This document shows, in pieces, positions 1-7,193 of a stretch of DNA of 11,312 nt. A program made the position numbers and the translations under genes. Source of the stretch: Oscillospiraceae bacterium (GTDB lineage Bacteria; Bacillota; Clostridia; Oscillospirales; Ruminococcaceae). Numbering within the stretch: the first letter of the stretch is position 1; the number at the start of each line of letters is the position of its first letter. A model generated the notes under the pieces. It was given only the letters and a program-made list of their open reading frames with translations. It made no database searches and was not told where the DNA came from. Location of the stretch: NCBI GenBank assembly GCA_900768675.1, contig CAAGDT010000189.1:1-11312 (forward strand), given 5' to 3'.

Positions 1-2
1 GA

Positions 3-55
3 TTGTACAGAAATTTTGCAGGCATACTAACGTATGTCAAGAAATTTCTGTGCAA
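3..55. repeat. Long imperfect hairpin / inverted repeat of unknown function
   Basis: Bases 3-16 pair with 42-55 (14 positions, one of them a T-G wobble at 6/52; the core ACAGAAATTT / AAATTTCTGT is perfect). After a small internal loop (18-20 opposite 39-40) a second stem follows, 21-27 with 32-38, capped by the four-base loop TAAC. No T-run follows on either side, so it does not look like an intrinsic terminator. It could be a dispersed intergenic palindrome, a miniature element, or the stem of a small RNA running in from the left. The pairing is seen directly; any function is a guess. Confidence 0.6.
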
Positions 56-84
56 GATGACGGAAAATATGCAAGTAAGCGTGC

Positions 85-141
85 GGCAAAGGCGGCAGCC
101 GTTAATTGTGCGGTGTTGCCTTATAAAAGAACAATGCAACA
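85..141 (+). other. Pairable leader with two mutually exclusive stems upstream of the amidohydrolase
   Basis: GGCAA (85-89) can pair with TTGCC (116-120), with a nested GCCG (98-101) / CGGT (111-114) stem. Alternatively TGTTGC (114-119) pairs perfectly with GCAACA (136-141). Both stems use bases 116-119, so only one can form at a time. Neither covers the ribosome binding site at 150-155 and neither is followed by a T-run. This may be chance or part of a larger structured element including the hairpin at 3-55. Confidence 0.25.
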
Positions 142-149
142 TAAAAGCG

Positions 150-155
150 AAAGGA
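150..155 (+). promoter_or_regulatory. Ribosome binding site that sets the amidohydrolase start
   Basis: AAAGGA lies nine bases ahead of the ATG at 165. It favours that start over upstream in-frame ATGs, which would add about 54 residues of low-quality, arginine- and cysteine-rich sequence with no family resemblance. Confidence 0.6.
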
Positions 156-164
156 TATGATTTA

Positions 165-968
165 ATGCAGCATCTGTTTGACAGCCACGCACACATATAC
201 CCGGCAAAAATAGCGGAAAAGGCGGCTAAAAATATCGGCGCTTTCTACGACCTGCACATGGACTTCGACGGCAGTGTTGACAAGCTGCTGGAGGTATGCG
301 CAGAAGCAGGAGTTGAAAAATGCCTTGTTCATTCCGTTGCCACCACCCACGAGCAGGTACCTAAAATCAACAACTTCATTCACGAAAGCGTTGCCGCCCA
401 CCCGGATAAATTCGTGGGCTTCTGCTCCCTGCACCCGTCAATGAGCGCAAAGGAAATAGAAGAGGAAATCGACAGGGTAATCTCTCTTGGCTTAAAGGGC
501 GTAAAGCTTCACCCGGATTTCCAGCATTTCAATATCGACGACCCCCACGCTATGGAAATGTACGAGATAATCGACGGAAGACTGCCCATACTCTTCCACA
601 CCGGCGACAAGCGCTTCGGCTACTCTACGCCCACAAGACTAAGCGTTGCCGCAAAGCGCTTCCCGAAGCAGATTATGATAGCAGCCCACCTTGGCGGCTA
701 TACCGAATGGGACAGCGCAAACAAGTGCCTGCCCGACCTTCCCAACGTGTATACCGACACCTGCAGCTCCCTTGCCTTTATGACTCCCGAAAAGGCAAAG
801 GAATATATAACCGCATTCGGCGAGGACAGAGTATTCTTTGCCACCGACTACCCCATGTGGAGCGCAAAGGAGGAGCTTATCCGCTTCAATAAAATCGACC
901 TTTCCGACGAGGCAAGGGAAAAGATTTTCTGGAAGAATATATGCAGTTTGCTTAATGTAGAAATGTAA
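165..968 (+). CDS. Amidohydrolase family protein (ACMSD-like, amidohydrolase 2 type)
   Basis: A 267-residue metal-dependent hydrolase of the TIM-barrel amidohydrolase superfamily, probably cytosolic; the substrate is unknown. Metal-site residues are visible in the usual order: the N-terminal HxH in DSHAH (H8, H10), H116 in KLHP, H145 in FHTG, H175 in AAHLGG and the late aspartate D228 in ATDYP. Length and motif order fit the amidohydrolase 2 family (decarboxylases and hydrolases related to ACMSD) better than TatD nucleases. The start at 165 is chosen because the HxH motif normally sits within the first 10-15 residues and a ribosome binding site precedes it. The gene is monocistronic on the right, because a terminator follows at once. 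I saw no convincing promoter for it in the window. The family call is firm; the reaction cannot be deduced. Confidence 0.85.
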   Translation: MQHLFDSHAHIYPAKIAEKAAKNIGAFYDLHMDFDGSVDKLLEVCAEAGVEKCLVHSVATTHEQVPKINNFIHESVAAHPDKFVGFCSLHPSMSAKEIEEEIDRVISLGLKGVKLHPDFQHFNIDDPHAMEMYEIIDGRLPILFHTGDKRFGYSTPTRLSVAAKRFPKQIMIAAHLGGYTEWDSANKCLPDLPNVYTDTCSSLAFMTPEKAKEYITAFGEDRVFFATDYPMWSAKEELIRFNKIDLSDEAREKIFWKNICSLLNVEM

Positions 969-974
969 AAGAGC

Positions 975-1007
975 GCCGCAGGCAAAAACCTGCGGCATTT
1001 TTTCTTT
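975..1007 (+). terminator. Intrinsic terminator of the amidohydrolase gene
   Basis: A perfect 8-bp stem, GCCGCAGG (975-982) with CCTGCGGC (989-996), has a six-base loop and is followed by a T-rich tract (998-1007). It starts seven bases after the stop codon and separates this gene from the alaS operon. Confidence 0.92.
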
Positions 1008-1034
1008 CAAATCCCATTTATTGCAACAAAAATA

Positions 1035-1062
1035 TTGACATTTTACGGGAATTTGCTATAAT
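1035..1062 (+). promoter_or_regulatory. SigA-type promoter of the alaS operon with extended -10
   Basis: TTGACA at 1035-1040 and TATAAT at 1057-1062 are both perfect consensus hexamers with a 16-base spacer. A TG one base ahead of the -10 (1054-1055) makes an extended -10. Transcription should begin near 1069, giving a leader of about 50 bases before the alaS start. It is the only strong promoter I see for the following seven genes. Confidence 0.88.
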
Positions 1063-1072
1063 AAAGAGGTAT

Positions 1073-1087
1073 GCTGTAATATACAGC
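1073..1087 (+). promoter_or_regulatory. Short palindrome in the alaS leader
   Basis: GCTGTA (1073-1078) and TACAGC (1082-1087) form a perfect 6-bp stem around a three-base loop, only a few bases after the predicted transcription start. It could be a 5' stability hairpin or an operator. In E. coli, alanyl-tRNA synthetase is known to repress its own gene by binding a palindrome flanking the start site, but no sequence similarity to that operator is claimed. The leader is far too short for a T-box riboswitch. Confidence 0.4.
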
Positions 1088-1118
1088 GAAACAGAAACGA
1101 AAGGCAACGGATATAAAT

Positions 1119-3743
1119 ATGAAATGGACAGGTCTTAACGAATTAAGAGAAAGCTATCTTAAGTTTTTTGAATCAAAAGGACACCTGAGAATGGCGTCTG
1201 CGCCCCTTGTACCTCAGGACGACAACTCCGTTCTTCTTATCAATGCGGGTATGACTCCCCTTAAAAAGTTCTTCCAGGGTGTTGAAACTCCCCCGAGAAA
1301 GAGGGTTACAACCTGCCAGAAGTGCATAAGAACTCCCGATATTGAAAACGTAGGAAAAACCGCAAGACACGGCACCTACTTTGAAATGCTGGGCAACTTC
1401 TCCTTCGGTGACTACTTCAAGCACGAGGCTACCGCATGGGCTTGGGAATATCTTACAAAGGTTCTTGAAATCCCACCGGAGAAGCTCTGGGTTACTATTT
1501 ATGAGCAGGACGACGAAGCGGGCGACATCTGGGCTGAGGAAATCGGAGTTCCCCGTGACAGAATCATAAAGCTTGGCAAGAAGGATAACTTCTGGGAGCA
1601 CGGAAGCGGCCCCTGCGGACCCTGCTCCGAAATCCACTTCGACAGAGGCGAAAAGTACGGTCCCTTTGAAAGCTTTGAGCAGGCAGGGGACTGCGACAGA
1701 ATAATCGAAATCTGGAATCTTGTATTCACCCAGTTCGACAACGACGGAAACGGCAACTACAGCCAGCTTAAGAACAAGAACATAGACACCGGTATGGGTC
1801 TTGAAAGACTTGCATGCGTTATGCAGGGCGTTGACAATATGTTCGAGGTTGATACTATCCAGAACATTATCAAGCGTATCTGCAAGGTTTCCGGAAAGGC
1901 CTACGGCGCAAACTACAAGGACGATGTTTCAATCCGTGTTATAACCGACCACGCAAGAGCAACAACCTTTATGGTAGGCGACGGCGTAAGACCCTCCAAC
2001 GAGGGCAGAGGCTACGTTTTAAGACGTCTTTTAAGAAGAGCAGCCCGCCACGGCAGACTTTTAGGCGTAACAAAGCCCTTCCTTACCGAAATCGTTGAGC
2101 AGGTTATCGAAGAGAACAAGAACGCTTATCCCGAGCTTCAGGAAAAGCAGGAATACATCAAGAAGGTTATTGCAACCGAAGAAGAAAGCTTCAACAAGAC
2201 TGTTGAAAAGGGCAGCCAGCTTTTAAACGACCTTATTGCAGGACTTGGCGAAAAGGGCGTTTTAAGCGGCGACGACGCATTCAGACTCCACGACACCTAC
2301 GGCTTCCCTCTTGACCTTACAAAGGAAATCCTTGAAGAAAAGGGACTTACCCTTGACGAGGAACGCTTCAAGGAGCTTATGATAAATCAGAAGCAGACCG
2401 CAAGAGCAAATCAGGCGTTCAAGGGCGGCTGGGACGAAGCTTCTATGGACGCAGTTTCCGGCTTCAAGACAAACTTCGTTGGCTACAAGACTATGTCCTG
2501 TGAAACAAAGCTGCTTGCTATGGTTAAGGACGGAGAGCTTGTACAGAGCTGCTCCGAGGGCGACTCGGTAATCGCTCTTATTGAAAATACTCCTTTCTAC
2601 GCAGAAATGGGCGGACAGGTAGGCGACAAGGGTACAATTACCGCAGGCGACAGCGTTCTGCGTGTTCTTGATACAAAGAAGCTTGGCGGCGGTCAGTTCG
2701 TCTGCGAATGTCGTGCAGAGGGCACTCTCTTTACCGGCGATACGGTAATCGCTTCCGTTGACGAGGAGCTTCGTCTTGCAACCGAAAGAAACCACACCTG
2801 CTGCCACCTTTTACAGGCTGCATTAAGAAAAGTATTAGGCGACCACGTTCATCAGGCAGGCTCCTATGTTGACCCATACAGATGCCGCTTCGACTTCTCA
2901 CATTTCAGCGCTGTAACTCCCGAGGAGATTGAAAAGGTAGAGGAGCTTGTTAATGCAGAAATCTTAAAGGGCTGCCCTGTTGTAACCGAGGAGCTTCCTA
3001 TTGAGGAGGCAAGAAAGAAGGGCGCTATGGCTCTCTTCGGCGAGAAGTACGGCGACGTTGTAAGAGTTGTTTCCGTAAACGACGGCTTCTCAACAGAATT
3101 CTGCGGCGGTACGCACCTTGACAACACCGCAAAGGCAGGACTTTTCAAGATTATCTCCGAAACCTCCGTTGCTTCCGGCGTAAGACGTATTGAGGCAGTT
3201 ACAGGCTACGGCGTATTAAAGGCTCTTAACGAAGCAAAGGCAACAATCGGCGCAGCCGCAGATGCTCTTAAGGTACAGAACCCCTCCGCTTTAGTTCAGC
3301 GCTGCGAGGCTGTACAGACCGAGCTTTCCGAGGCTAAGAAGGAAATCGACAAGCTTGAAAGACAGCTCTCCGCCTCCGCTATGGGAGATATTGCTGAAGG
3401 TGCTGCCGAAATCGGCGGAATCAAGGTATTCTCCGCTGTTCTTGAAGGCACGGTGGGCGACGCTCTCCGCAAGGCAGGAGATGACATCAAGTCCAAGTAC
3501 GACAGCTTTATCGCCGTTCTTGCAGGTCACAGCGAGGGCAAGGGCAACTTCCTCTGTATATGCAGCAAGGAAGCGGTAGAAAAGGGCGCTAACGCAGGTC
3601 AGATTGTAAAGCAGATAGCTGCAATTGCAGGCGGAAAGGGCGGCGGAAAGCCGGACAGCGCAATGGCAGGTATTGCAGACACATCAAAAATCGGCGAGGC
3701 TCTTGCAGCACTTAAGGACATCGCCGCAGCTATGATAAAGTAA
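1119..3743 (+). CDS. alaS: Alanyl-tRNA synthetase
   Basis: A full-length class II synthetase (874 residues, normal for bacteria) that charges tRNA-Ala in the cytoplasm and edits mischarged Ser and Gly. Domains in order: catalytic core about 1-240, with the family signature around 69-100 (CIRTPDIENVGKTARHGTYF and then EMLGNFSFGDYF) and motif 3 GMGLER at 225-230; tRNA-binding helical region about 240-450, with RRLLRRAARHGR at 302-313; editing domain about 550-700 with zinc ligands H559/H563 (HTCCH) and C662/H666 (CGGTH); C-terminal C-Ala domain with the glycine-rich stretch GGKGGGKPD at 838-846. The two cysteines inside HTCCH, where many bacteria have HTATH, are a minor variant; the ligands are intact. 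The ATG at 1119 is preceded by only a weak binding site (GAAAGG 14 bases away, or CGGA seven bases away). It is the first gene of the operon. Confidence 0.98.
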   Translation: MKWTGLNELRESYLKFFESKGHLRMASAPLVPQDDNSVLLINAGMTPLKKFFQGVETPPRKRVTTCQKCIRTPDIENVGKTARHGTYFEMLGNFSFGDYFKHEATAWAWEYLTKVLEIPPEKLWVTIYEQDDEAGDIWAEEIGVPRDRIIKLGKKDNFWEHGSGPCGPCSEIHFDRGEKYGPFESFEQAGDCDRIIEIWNLVFTQFDNDGNGNYSQLKNKNIDTGMGLERLACVMQGVDNMFEVDTIQNIIKRICKVSGKAYGANYKDDVSIRVITDHARATTFMVGDGVRPSNEGRGYVLRRLLRRAARHGRLLGVTKPFLTEIVEQVIEENKNAYPELQEKQEYIKKVIATEEESFNKTVEKGSQLLNDLIAGLGEKGVLSGDDAFRLHDTYGFPLDLTKEILEEKGLTLDEERFKELMINQKQTARANQAFKGGWDEASMDAVSGFKTNFVGYKTMSCETKLLAMVKDGELVQSCSEGDSVIALIENTPFYAEMGGQVGDKGTITAGDSVLRVLDTKKLGGGQFVCECRAEGTLFTGDTVIASVDEELRLATERNHTCCHLLQAALRKVLGDHVHQAGSYVDPYRCRFDFSHFSAVTPEEIEKVEELVNAEILKGCPVVTEELPIEEARKKGAMALFGEKYGDVVRVVSVNDGFSTEFCGGTHLDNTAKAGLFKIISETSVASGVRRIEAVTGYGVLKALNEAKATIGAAADALKVQNPSALVQRCEAVQTELSEAKKEIDKLERQLSASAMGDIAEGAAEIGGIKVFSAVLEGTVGDALRKAGDDIKSKYDSFIAVLAGHSEGKGNFLCICSKEAVEKGANAGQIVKQIAAIAGGKGGGKPDSAMAGIADTSKIGEALAALKDIAAAMIK

Positions 3744-3766
3744 CATAAAGGAAAGGAAGTCTTATT

Positions 3767-4108
3767 ATGAGCGACTGCTTATTCTGTAAGATTATTGCGG
3801 GAGAAATCCCATCGGAAAAGGTTTTTGAGAATGAAAGAATACTTGCTTTCAAGGACATCAACCCCCAGGCTCCCGTGCATATCCTCATTATCCCCAAAGA
3901 GCATTTCGACAGCCTTGACGCTCTCGACGAGAGCAGCGCAGCTGTTGTAAGCGAGATTATGCTTGTTGCAAAGCGCCTTGCCGCAGAGTTTCACCTTGGA
4001 AGCGGCTACCGTGTAATCACAAACATCGGCGCAGACGGCGGACAGACCGTAAAGCACCTGCACTTCCACCTCTTAGGCGGAGTTAAGCTCAGCGAGAAAA
4101 TGTGCTGA
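3767..4108 (+). CDS. HIT family (histidine triad) nucleotide-binding protein, HinT-like
   Basis: A 113-residue cytosolic protein of the histidine triad superfamily, whose HinT branch hydrolyses nucleoside phosphoramidates and aminoacyl-adenylates. The defining C-terminal motif is complete: H97-L-H99-F-H101-L-L. The N-terminus has C4-x-x-C7 (CLFC), which together with H46 and H97 suggests the structural zinc found in many bacterial members. Length matches the family. It sits 23 bases after alaS behind a good purine-rich binding site (AAAGGAAAGGAAG). The pairing with an aminoacyl-tRNA synthetase is suggestive, since HinT proteins can cleave aminoacyl-adenylates such as those synthetases make, but the specific link is inference. 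Its last codons overlap the start of comEC by seven bases. Confidence 0.93.
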   Translation: MSDCLFCKIIAGEIPSEKVFENERILAFKDINPQAPVHILIIPKEHFDSLDALDESSAAVVSEIMLVAKRLAAEFHLGSGYRVITNIGADGGQTVKHLHFHLLGGVKLSEKMC

Positions 4109-6159
4109 CGGAAAATAAAAGATACAAGGGGCACAGCTTCGCTTTAATCGGTTTTACGATTTATGCGGGATTATTCTGTGCCTCTTTTCTAAATTCATGG
4201 CTTTGCTTCGGGATTTTCCTGCTGCTCCTTCCCTTAGGTGCAGTTCTTTCCCGCATAAGCCCCGTCATATCCGTTTTTGCAATTACTCTTGGCGCAGCCT
4301 TTCTTATTTTCGGCGCATACTCCTGCGTTTTTATCGAGCCATGCTCCGAGCTTTACGGCAAGGAGTGTGCAGTTGTCGGAGAAATCACGGATATAACTGC
4401 GCCCTCAAATGATACGGTATGCCTTACAATCAGCGGAGAAGCCGAGGGAAAGCCTGTAAAATTCACGGTTTTTACCGAGGATTCGGGCTATTCCCGGGGC
4501 GAGAAAGTAAGCCTTACCGTCCGTTTTTCGCAGCTTCATGACAACAGCGCTTTCAGCGAGCGGGGCTATTACTTTTCGAGAGGGGTTTTCCTTAAGGGAA
4601 CAGCCCTTACCGACCCGCAGGTTACAGCTCCCGCCCCTTTCAGTATAACAAACGCTATAACCGACTACTCCTCCTACCTTAAAGGCATAATCACAGACCG
4701 CCTTTCGGGAGATTCCGGCGCGCTTCTCTCGGGGATTTTCTTCGGGGACAAAAGCCGCCTTTCGCCGGAACTGAAAAGCGACATAAGGAAATGCGGGCTA
4801 TCGCACCTTACCGCTGTTTCGGGTATGCATTTATCCCTTGCGGCGGGGCTTATTATCGCCTTTCTTGAAGCGCTGGGGCTTAGCCGCCGACCAAGGCTGA
4901 AATTTCTCGGCGCTCTGCTGATTATCTGCACCTTTATGGTGTTTTTCGGTATGACCGCCTCGGTACGCCGAAGCGGGATAATGCTGATTATTTACTACGG
5001 CGCATTTGCCCTGCGGCGAAAGAGCGCTCCTCTTAACTCAATCGGCTTTGCGCTTCTTCTGATACTGGTTATCGAGCCTTACGCCTGCCGTGACGCAGGA
5101 CTTTTTCTCTCCGTCTGCGGAGCTTTGGGTGCAGGAGTACTCTCCCCAAAGGTCTGCAAAGTCGCAATTAAAAGCCGCCGTTTCTACGGGCTTAAAAGCT
5201 TTGTAATTACCTCGGTCTGCGCTTCTCTTGCAACTATTCCCGGGTCCGCTCTGTTCTTCGGCGGCTTTTCGGTTATCTCTCCCCTGTCTCTTGTTCTCGT
5301 TTATCCCTTTTTCTTTGCGGCAATAGCAATAATGCCGATTTTTGCTCTTTCCGGCGGACTTTTTGCGGAAGCTTTGCTTGCTCCCGCAGGTGCGGCGGCG
5401 GACATAATGGGTAAGATAACAGGCTTGCTTGGGAAAATTCCATACTGCTACACGGAAATAAAGGGAGATTTCTTCCCCGCCTTTCTTGCGGTAACAATCG
5501 GTGCAGGAATTATGGTTTATCTGCTATGCGGCAGGAAGCGGCTTATGCAATTCGGCGTAATTTCCCTCTGCGCTCTTATGGGCATTTCCTGCGCTTACCG
5601 CCTTGTGAATTACGACAACGCAATCGTTACGGTAAAATCCGACGGTGAAAGCTCGCTTATACTGATTGAAACAAAAGAGGGAATTACAGCAATTGCTTCC
5701 GAGGAAAGCGAAAAGATAAATTCCTTTATACAGGATAAGCTTATGGGCAGCGGCAAAGACCGTCTGCTTCTCCTTGTCTGCGGCGGAAACGAGGAATTTA
5801 CCGCAGGGCTTACCGATATACCCTGTCTTGCCCTTTGCAGAACGGACATCGAGAATATGAGCTATGATGTCAGCGGCGCATATCAGATTACTGCTGAAAA
5901 CAGTATTGTTACCGCTGAGATAAACGGAGTTACTATTCTTTCCGCTCCTGCGGGAACAGAAGCCTTAAGCGGGGATATTTCGGTTTACTCCGGGTATCTG
6001 GAAAGCTTCGGAAATTTCGGGGAATATGTAACCTTTTTATGCCATAAGCGGTTTTATAATACAGAGGGCGCTTACTGTCCATACTACGAAGAAAAAGAAA
6101 TTATTATAGATAAGAACGGAAAAATTCTGATGAAAAAGGAGGGATTTCTATGGTTCTGA
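4102..6159 (+). CDS. comEC: ComEC/Rec2 family DNA-uptake channel with a degenerate C-terminal domain
   Basis: A 685-residue polytopic membrane protein. ComEC forms the inner-membrane channel that carries single-stranded DNA into the cell in natural transformation. Visible parts: N-terminal membrane segments (about 12-72), an extracytoplasmic OB-like region (about 80-180, DUF4131 type), then the Competence core (about 195-480) with many hydrophobic helices and the hallmark GLSHLTAVSGMHLSL at 232-246. The tail (about 505-685) is where a metallo-beta-lactamase-like nuclease domain normally lies. Its opening strand is recognisable (IVTVKSDGESSLILIET, where the family has a DVGQGD-type motif), but that motif is lost and no HxHxDH cluster is present. 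The start is GTG at 4102, overlapping the HIT gene by seven bases with no clear binding site, so translational coupling is likely. It overlaps holA by ten bases. Confidence 0.9.
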   Translation: MLTENKRYKGHSFALIGFTIYAGLFCASFLNSWLCFGIFLLLLPLGAVLSRISPVISVFAITLGAAFLIFGAYSCVFIEPCSELYGKECAVVGEITDITAPSNDTVCLTISGEAEGKPVKFTVFTEDSGYSRGEKVSLTVRFSQLHDNSAFSERGYYFSRGVFLKGTALTDPQVTAPAPFSITNAITDYSSYLKGIITDRLSGDSGALLSGIFFGDKSRLSPELKSDIRKCGLSHLTAVSGMHLSLAAGLIIAFLEALGLSRRPRLKFLGALLIICTFMVFFGMTASVRRSGIMLIIYYGAFALRRKSAPLNSIGFALLLILVIEPYACRDAGLFLSVCGALGAGVLSPKVCKVAIKSRRFYGLKSFVITSVCASLATIPGSALFFGGFSVISPLSLVLVYPFFFAAIAIMPIFALSGGLFAEALLAPAGAAADIMGKITGLLGKIPYCYTEIKGDFFPAFLAVTIGAGIMVYLLCGRKRLMQFGVISLCALMGISCAYRLVNYDNAIVTVKSDGESSLILIETKEGITAIASEESEKINSFIQDKLMGSGKDRLLLLVCGGNEEFTAGLTDIPCLALCRTDIENMSYDVSGAYQITAENSIVTAEINGVTILSAPAGTEALSGDISVYSGYLESFGNFGEYVTFLCHKRFYNTEGAYCPYYEEKEIIIDKNGKILMKKEGFLWF

Positions 6160-7193
6160 CGGAGGACAGGCTTTCCGCCTCGGTGCGGGCGGGCAGGCTT
6201 GAACGGGTTTATTTTCTATACGGAAAGGAGCCATTTCTCACCAAAATGTACGCCGAAAGAATAGCGAAAAAGGCTGCGGGAGCAGACCCGCTGGACTTTA
6301 ACCTTGTGAATATCAAGGGAAATCCCGACCCTGACGCACTTTCGGATTATGTTGAAGGACTTCCTGTTTTTGCGGATATGAAGGCGGTTATGGTAAACGA
6401 CCCGGAGCCTGAAAAAATGGACAAGGACGCCTTCGACAGGGTGATTGATATTATAAAATCCGTCCCGGATACAACGGTGCTGGTTTTTTTTGTTACAGGC
6501 GTTGAAACCGACGAGAAAAAGGCTAAGACGAAGAAATTCATTGAGGCGGCGGACAAAAACGGCGCAGTATGCCGCCTTGACGAAATGCAGGTTTCCAAAA
6601 TTGCGGAGCTTGCAGTAAAAAAAGCGGCAAAAGCGGGGATTGTTATCTCCTACAATGACGCCCTTTATCTTACCGAGCGGGTAAACGGAAGTATGACCTC
6701 GGTAAGCGAGGAAACTGCAAAGCTTATGAGCTATGTGGGAACAGGCGGCGTGATAGCAAAGGAAATTATAGATACTCTTGTGGCAAAATGCCTTGACACG
6801 GGAGTTTATGAGCTTGCGGCGGCGATCAATTCGGGCAACCGACAAGGGGCTTTTCGTATAATCGACGAGCTTTTTGCCGAGCAGACCGAGCCAACGCTTA
6901 TAATGTCCGCCCTCTCCTCTGCCTTTCTCGACCTTTACTACGCAAAGCTTGCCAAGGCCAACGGAGTAAATCCGAATGTGGCGGCTGAGCAGTTCGGCTA
7001 TCCGAAAAACAGGGTATGGGCGTTCAACAAGGCGGTAAATGCAGTGGGGCGGCTTGAAATCGGCTATCTCAGAGAAACTGTGCGTATTCTTTCGGAAGCG
7101 GATATAAAAATGAAGTCCTCCCCTGTTTCAAACCGAATAATTATTGAGCAGGCGGTGACTTCCCTGTTTATGCAGCAGGAGAGCAGACGATGA
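6150..7193 (+). CDS. holA: DNA polymerase III subunit delta
   Basis: A 347-residue clamp-loader subunit that opens the beta sliding clamp as part of the delta/delta-prime/gamma-tau complex. Family features: N-terminal YFLYGKEPFL (21-30), where nucleotide-binding relatives have the P-loop region but delta lacks a functional Walker A; the conserved GLPVFADMKAVMV segment (70-82) involved in clamp contact; and a helical C-terminal collar domain ending in a basic, hydrophobic stretch (SPVSNRIIIEQAV). Length is typical. The start is firm: AAGGAGGG at 6136-6143 lies six bases ahead of the ATG at 6150, inside the end of comEC. A comEC-holA order is common in Firmicutes, which supports both calls. It overlaps the next gene in an ATGA. 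Confidence 0.93.
   Translation: MVLTEDRLSASVRAGRLERVYFLYGKEPFLTKMYAERIAKKAAGADPLDFNLVNIKGNPDPDALSDYVEGLPVFADMKAVMVNDPEPEKMDKDAFDRVIDIIKSVPDTTVLVFFVTGVETDEKKAKTKKFIEAADKNGAVCRLDEMQVSKIAELAVKKAAKAGIVISYNDALYLTERVNGSMTSVSEETAKLMSYVGTGGVIAKEIIDTLVAKCLDTGVYELAAAINSGNRQGAFRIIDELFAEQTEPTLIMSALSSAFLDLYYAKLAKANGVNPNVAAEQFGYPKNRVWAFNKAVNAVGRLEIGYLRETVRILSEADIKMKSSPVSNRIIIEQAVTSLFMQQESRR

Noticed and set aside
3..164. In-frame N-terminal extension of the amidohydrolase by about 54 residues
   Set aside because: The sequence is unlike the family, overlaps the long hairpin, and the ribosome binding site and HxH motif position both favour the start at 165.
1069..1118. T-box riboswitch ahead of alaS
   Set aside because: The leader from the predicted start is about 50 bases and has neither specifier-loop nor antiterminator features.
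2262..2807. A 181-codon minus-strand open frame inside alaS
   Set aside because: It lies wholly within a certain gene, has no binding site or recognisable domain, and is explained by codon bias of alaS.
6216..6845. A 209-codon minus-strand open frame inside holA
   Set aside because: It is arginine-, cysteine- and phenylalanine-rich without family features and is antisense to a well-supported gene.
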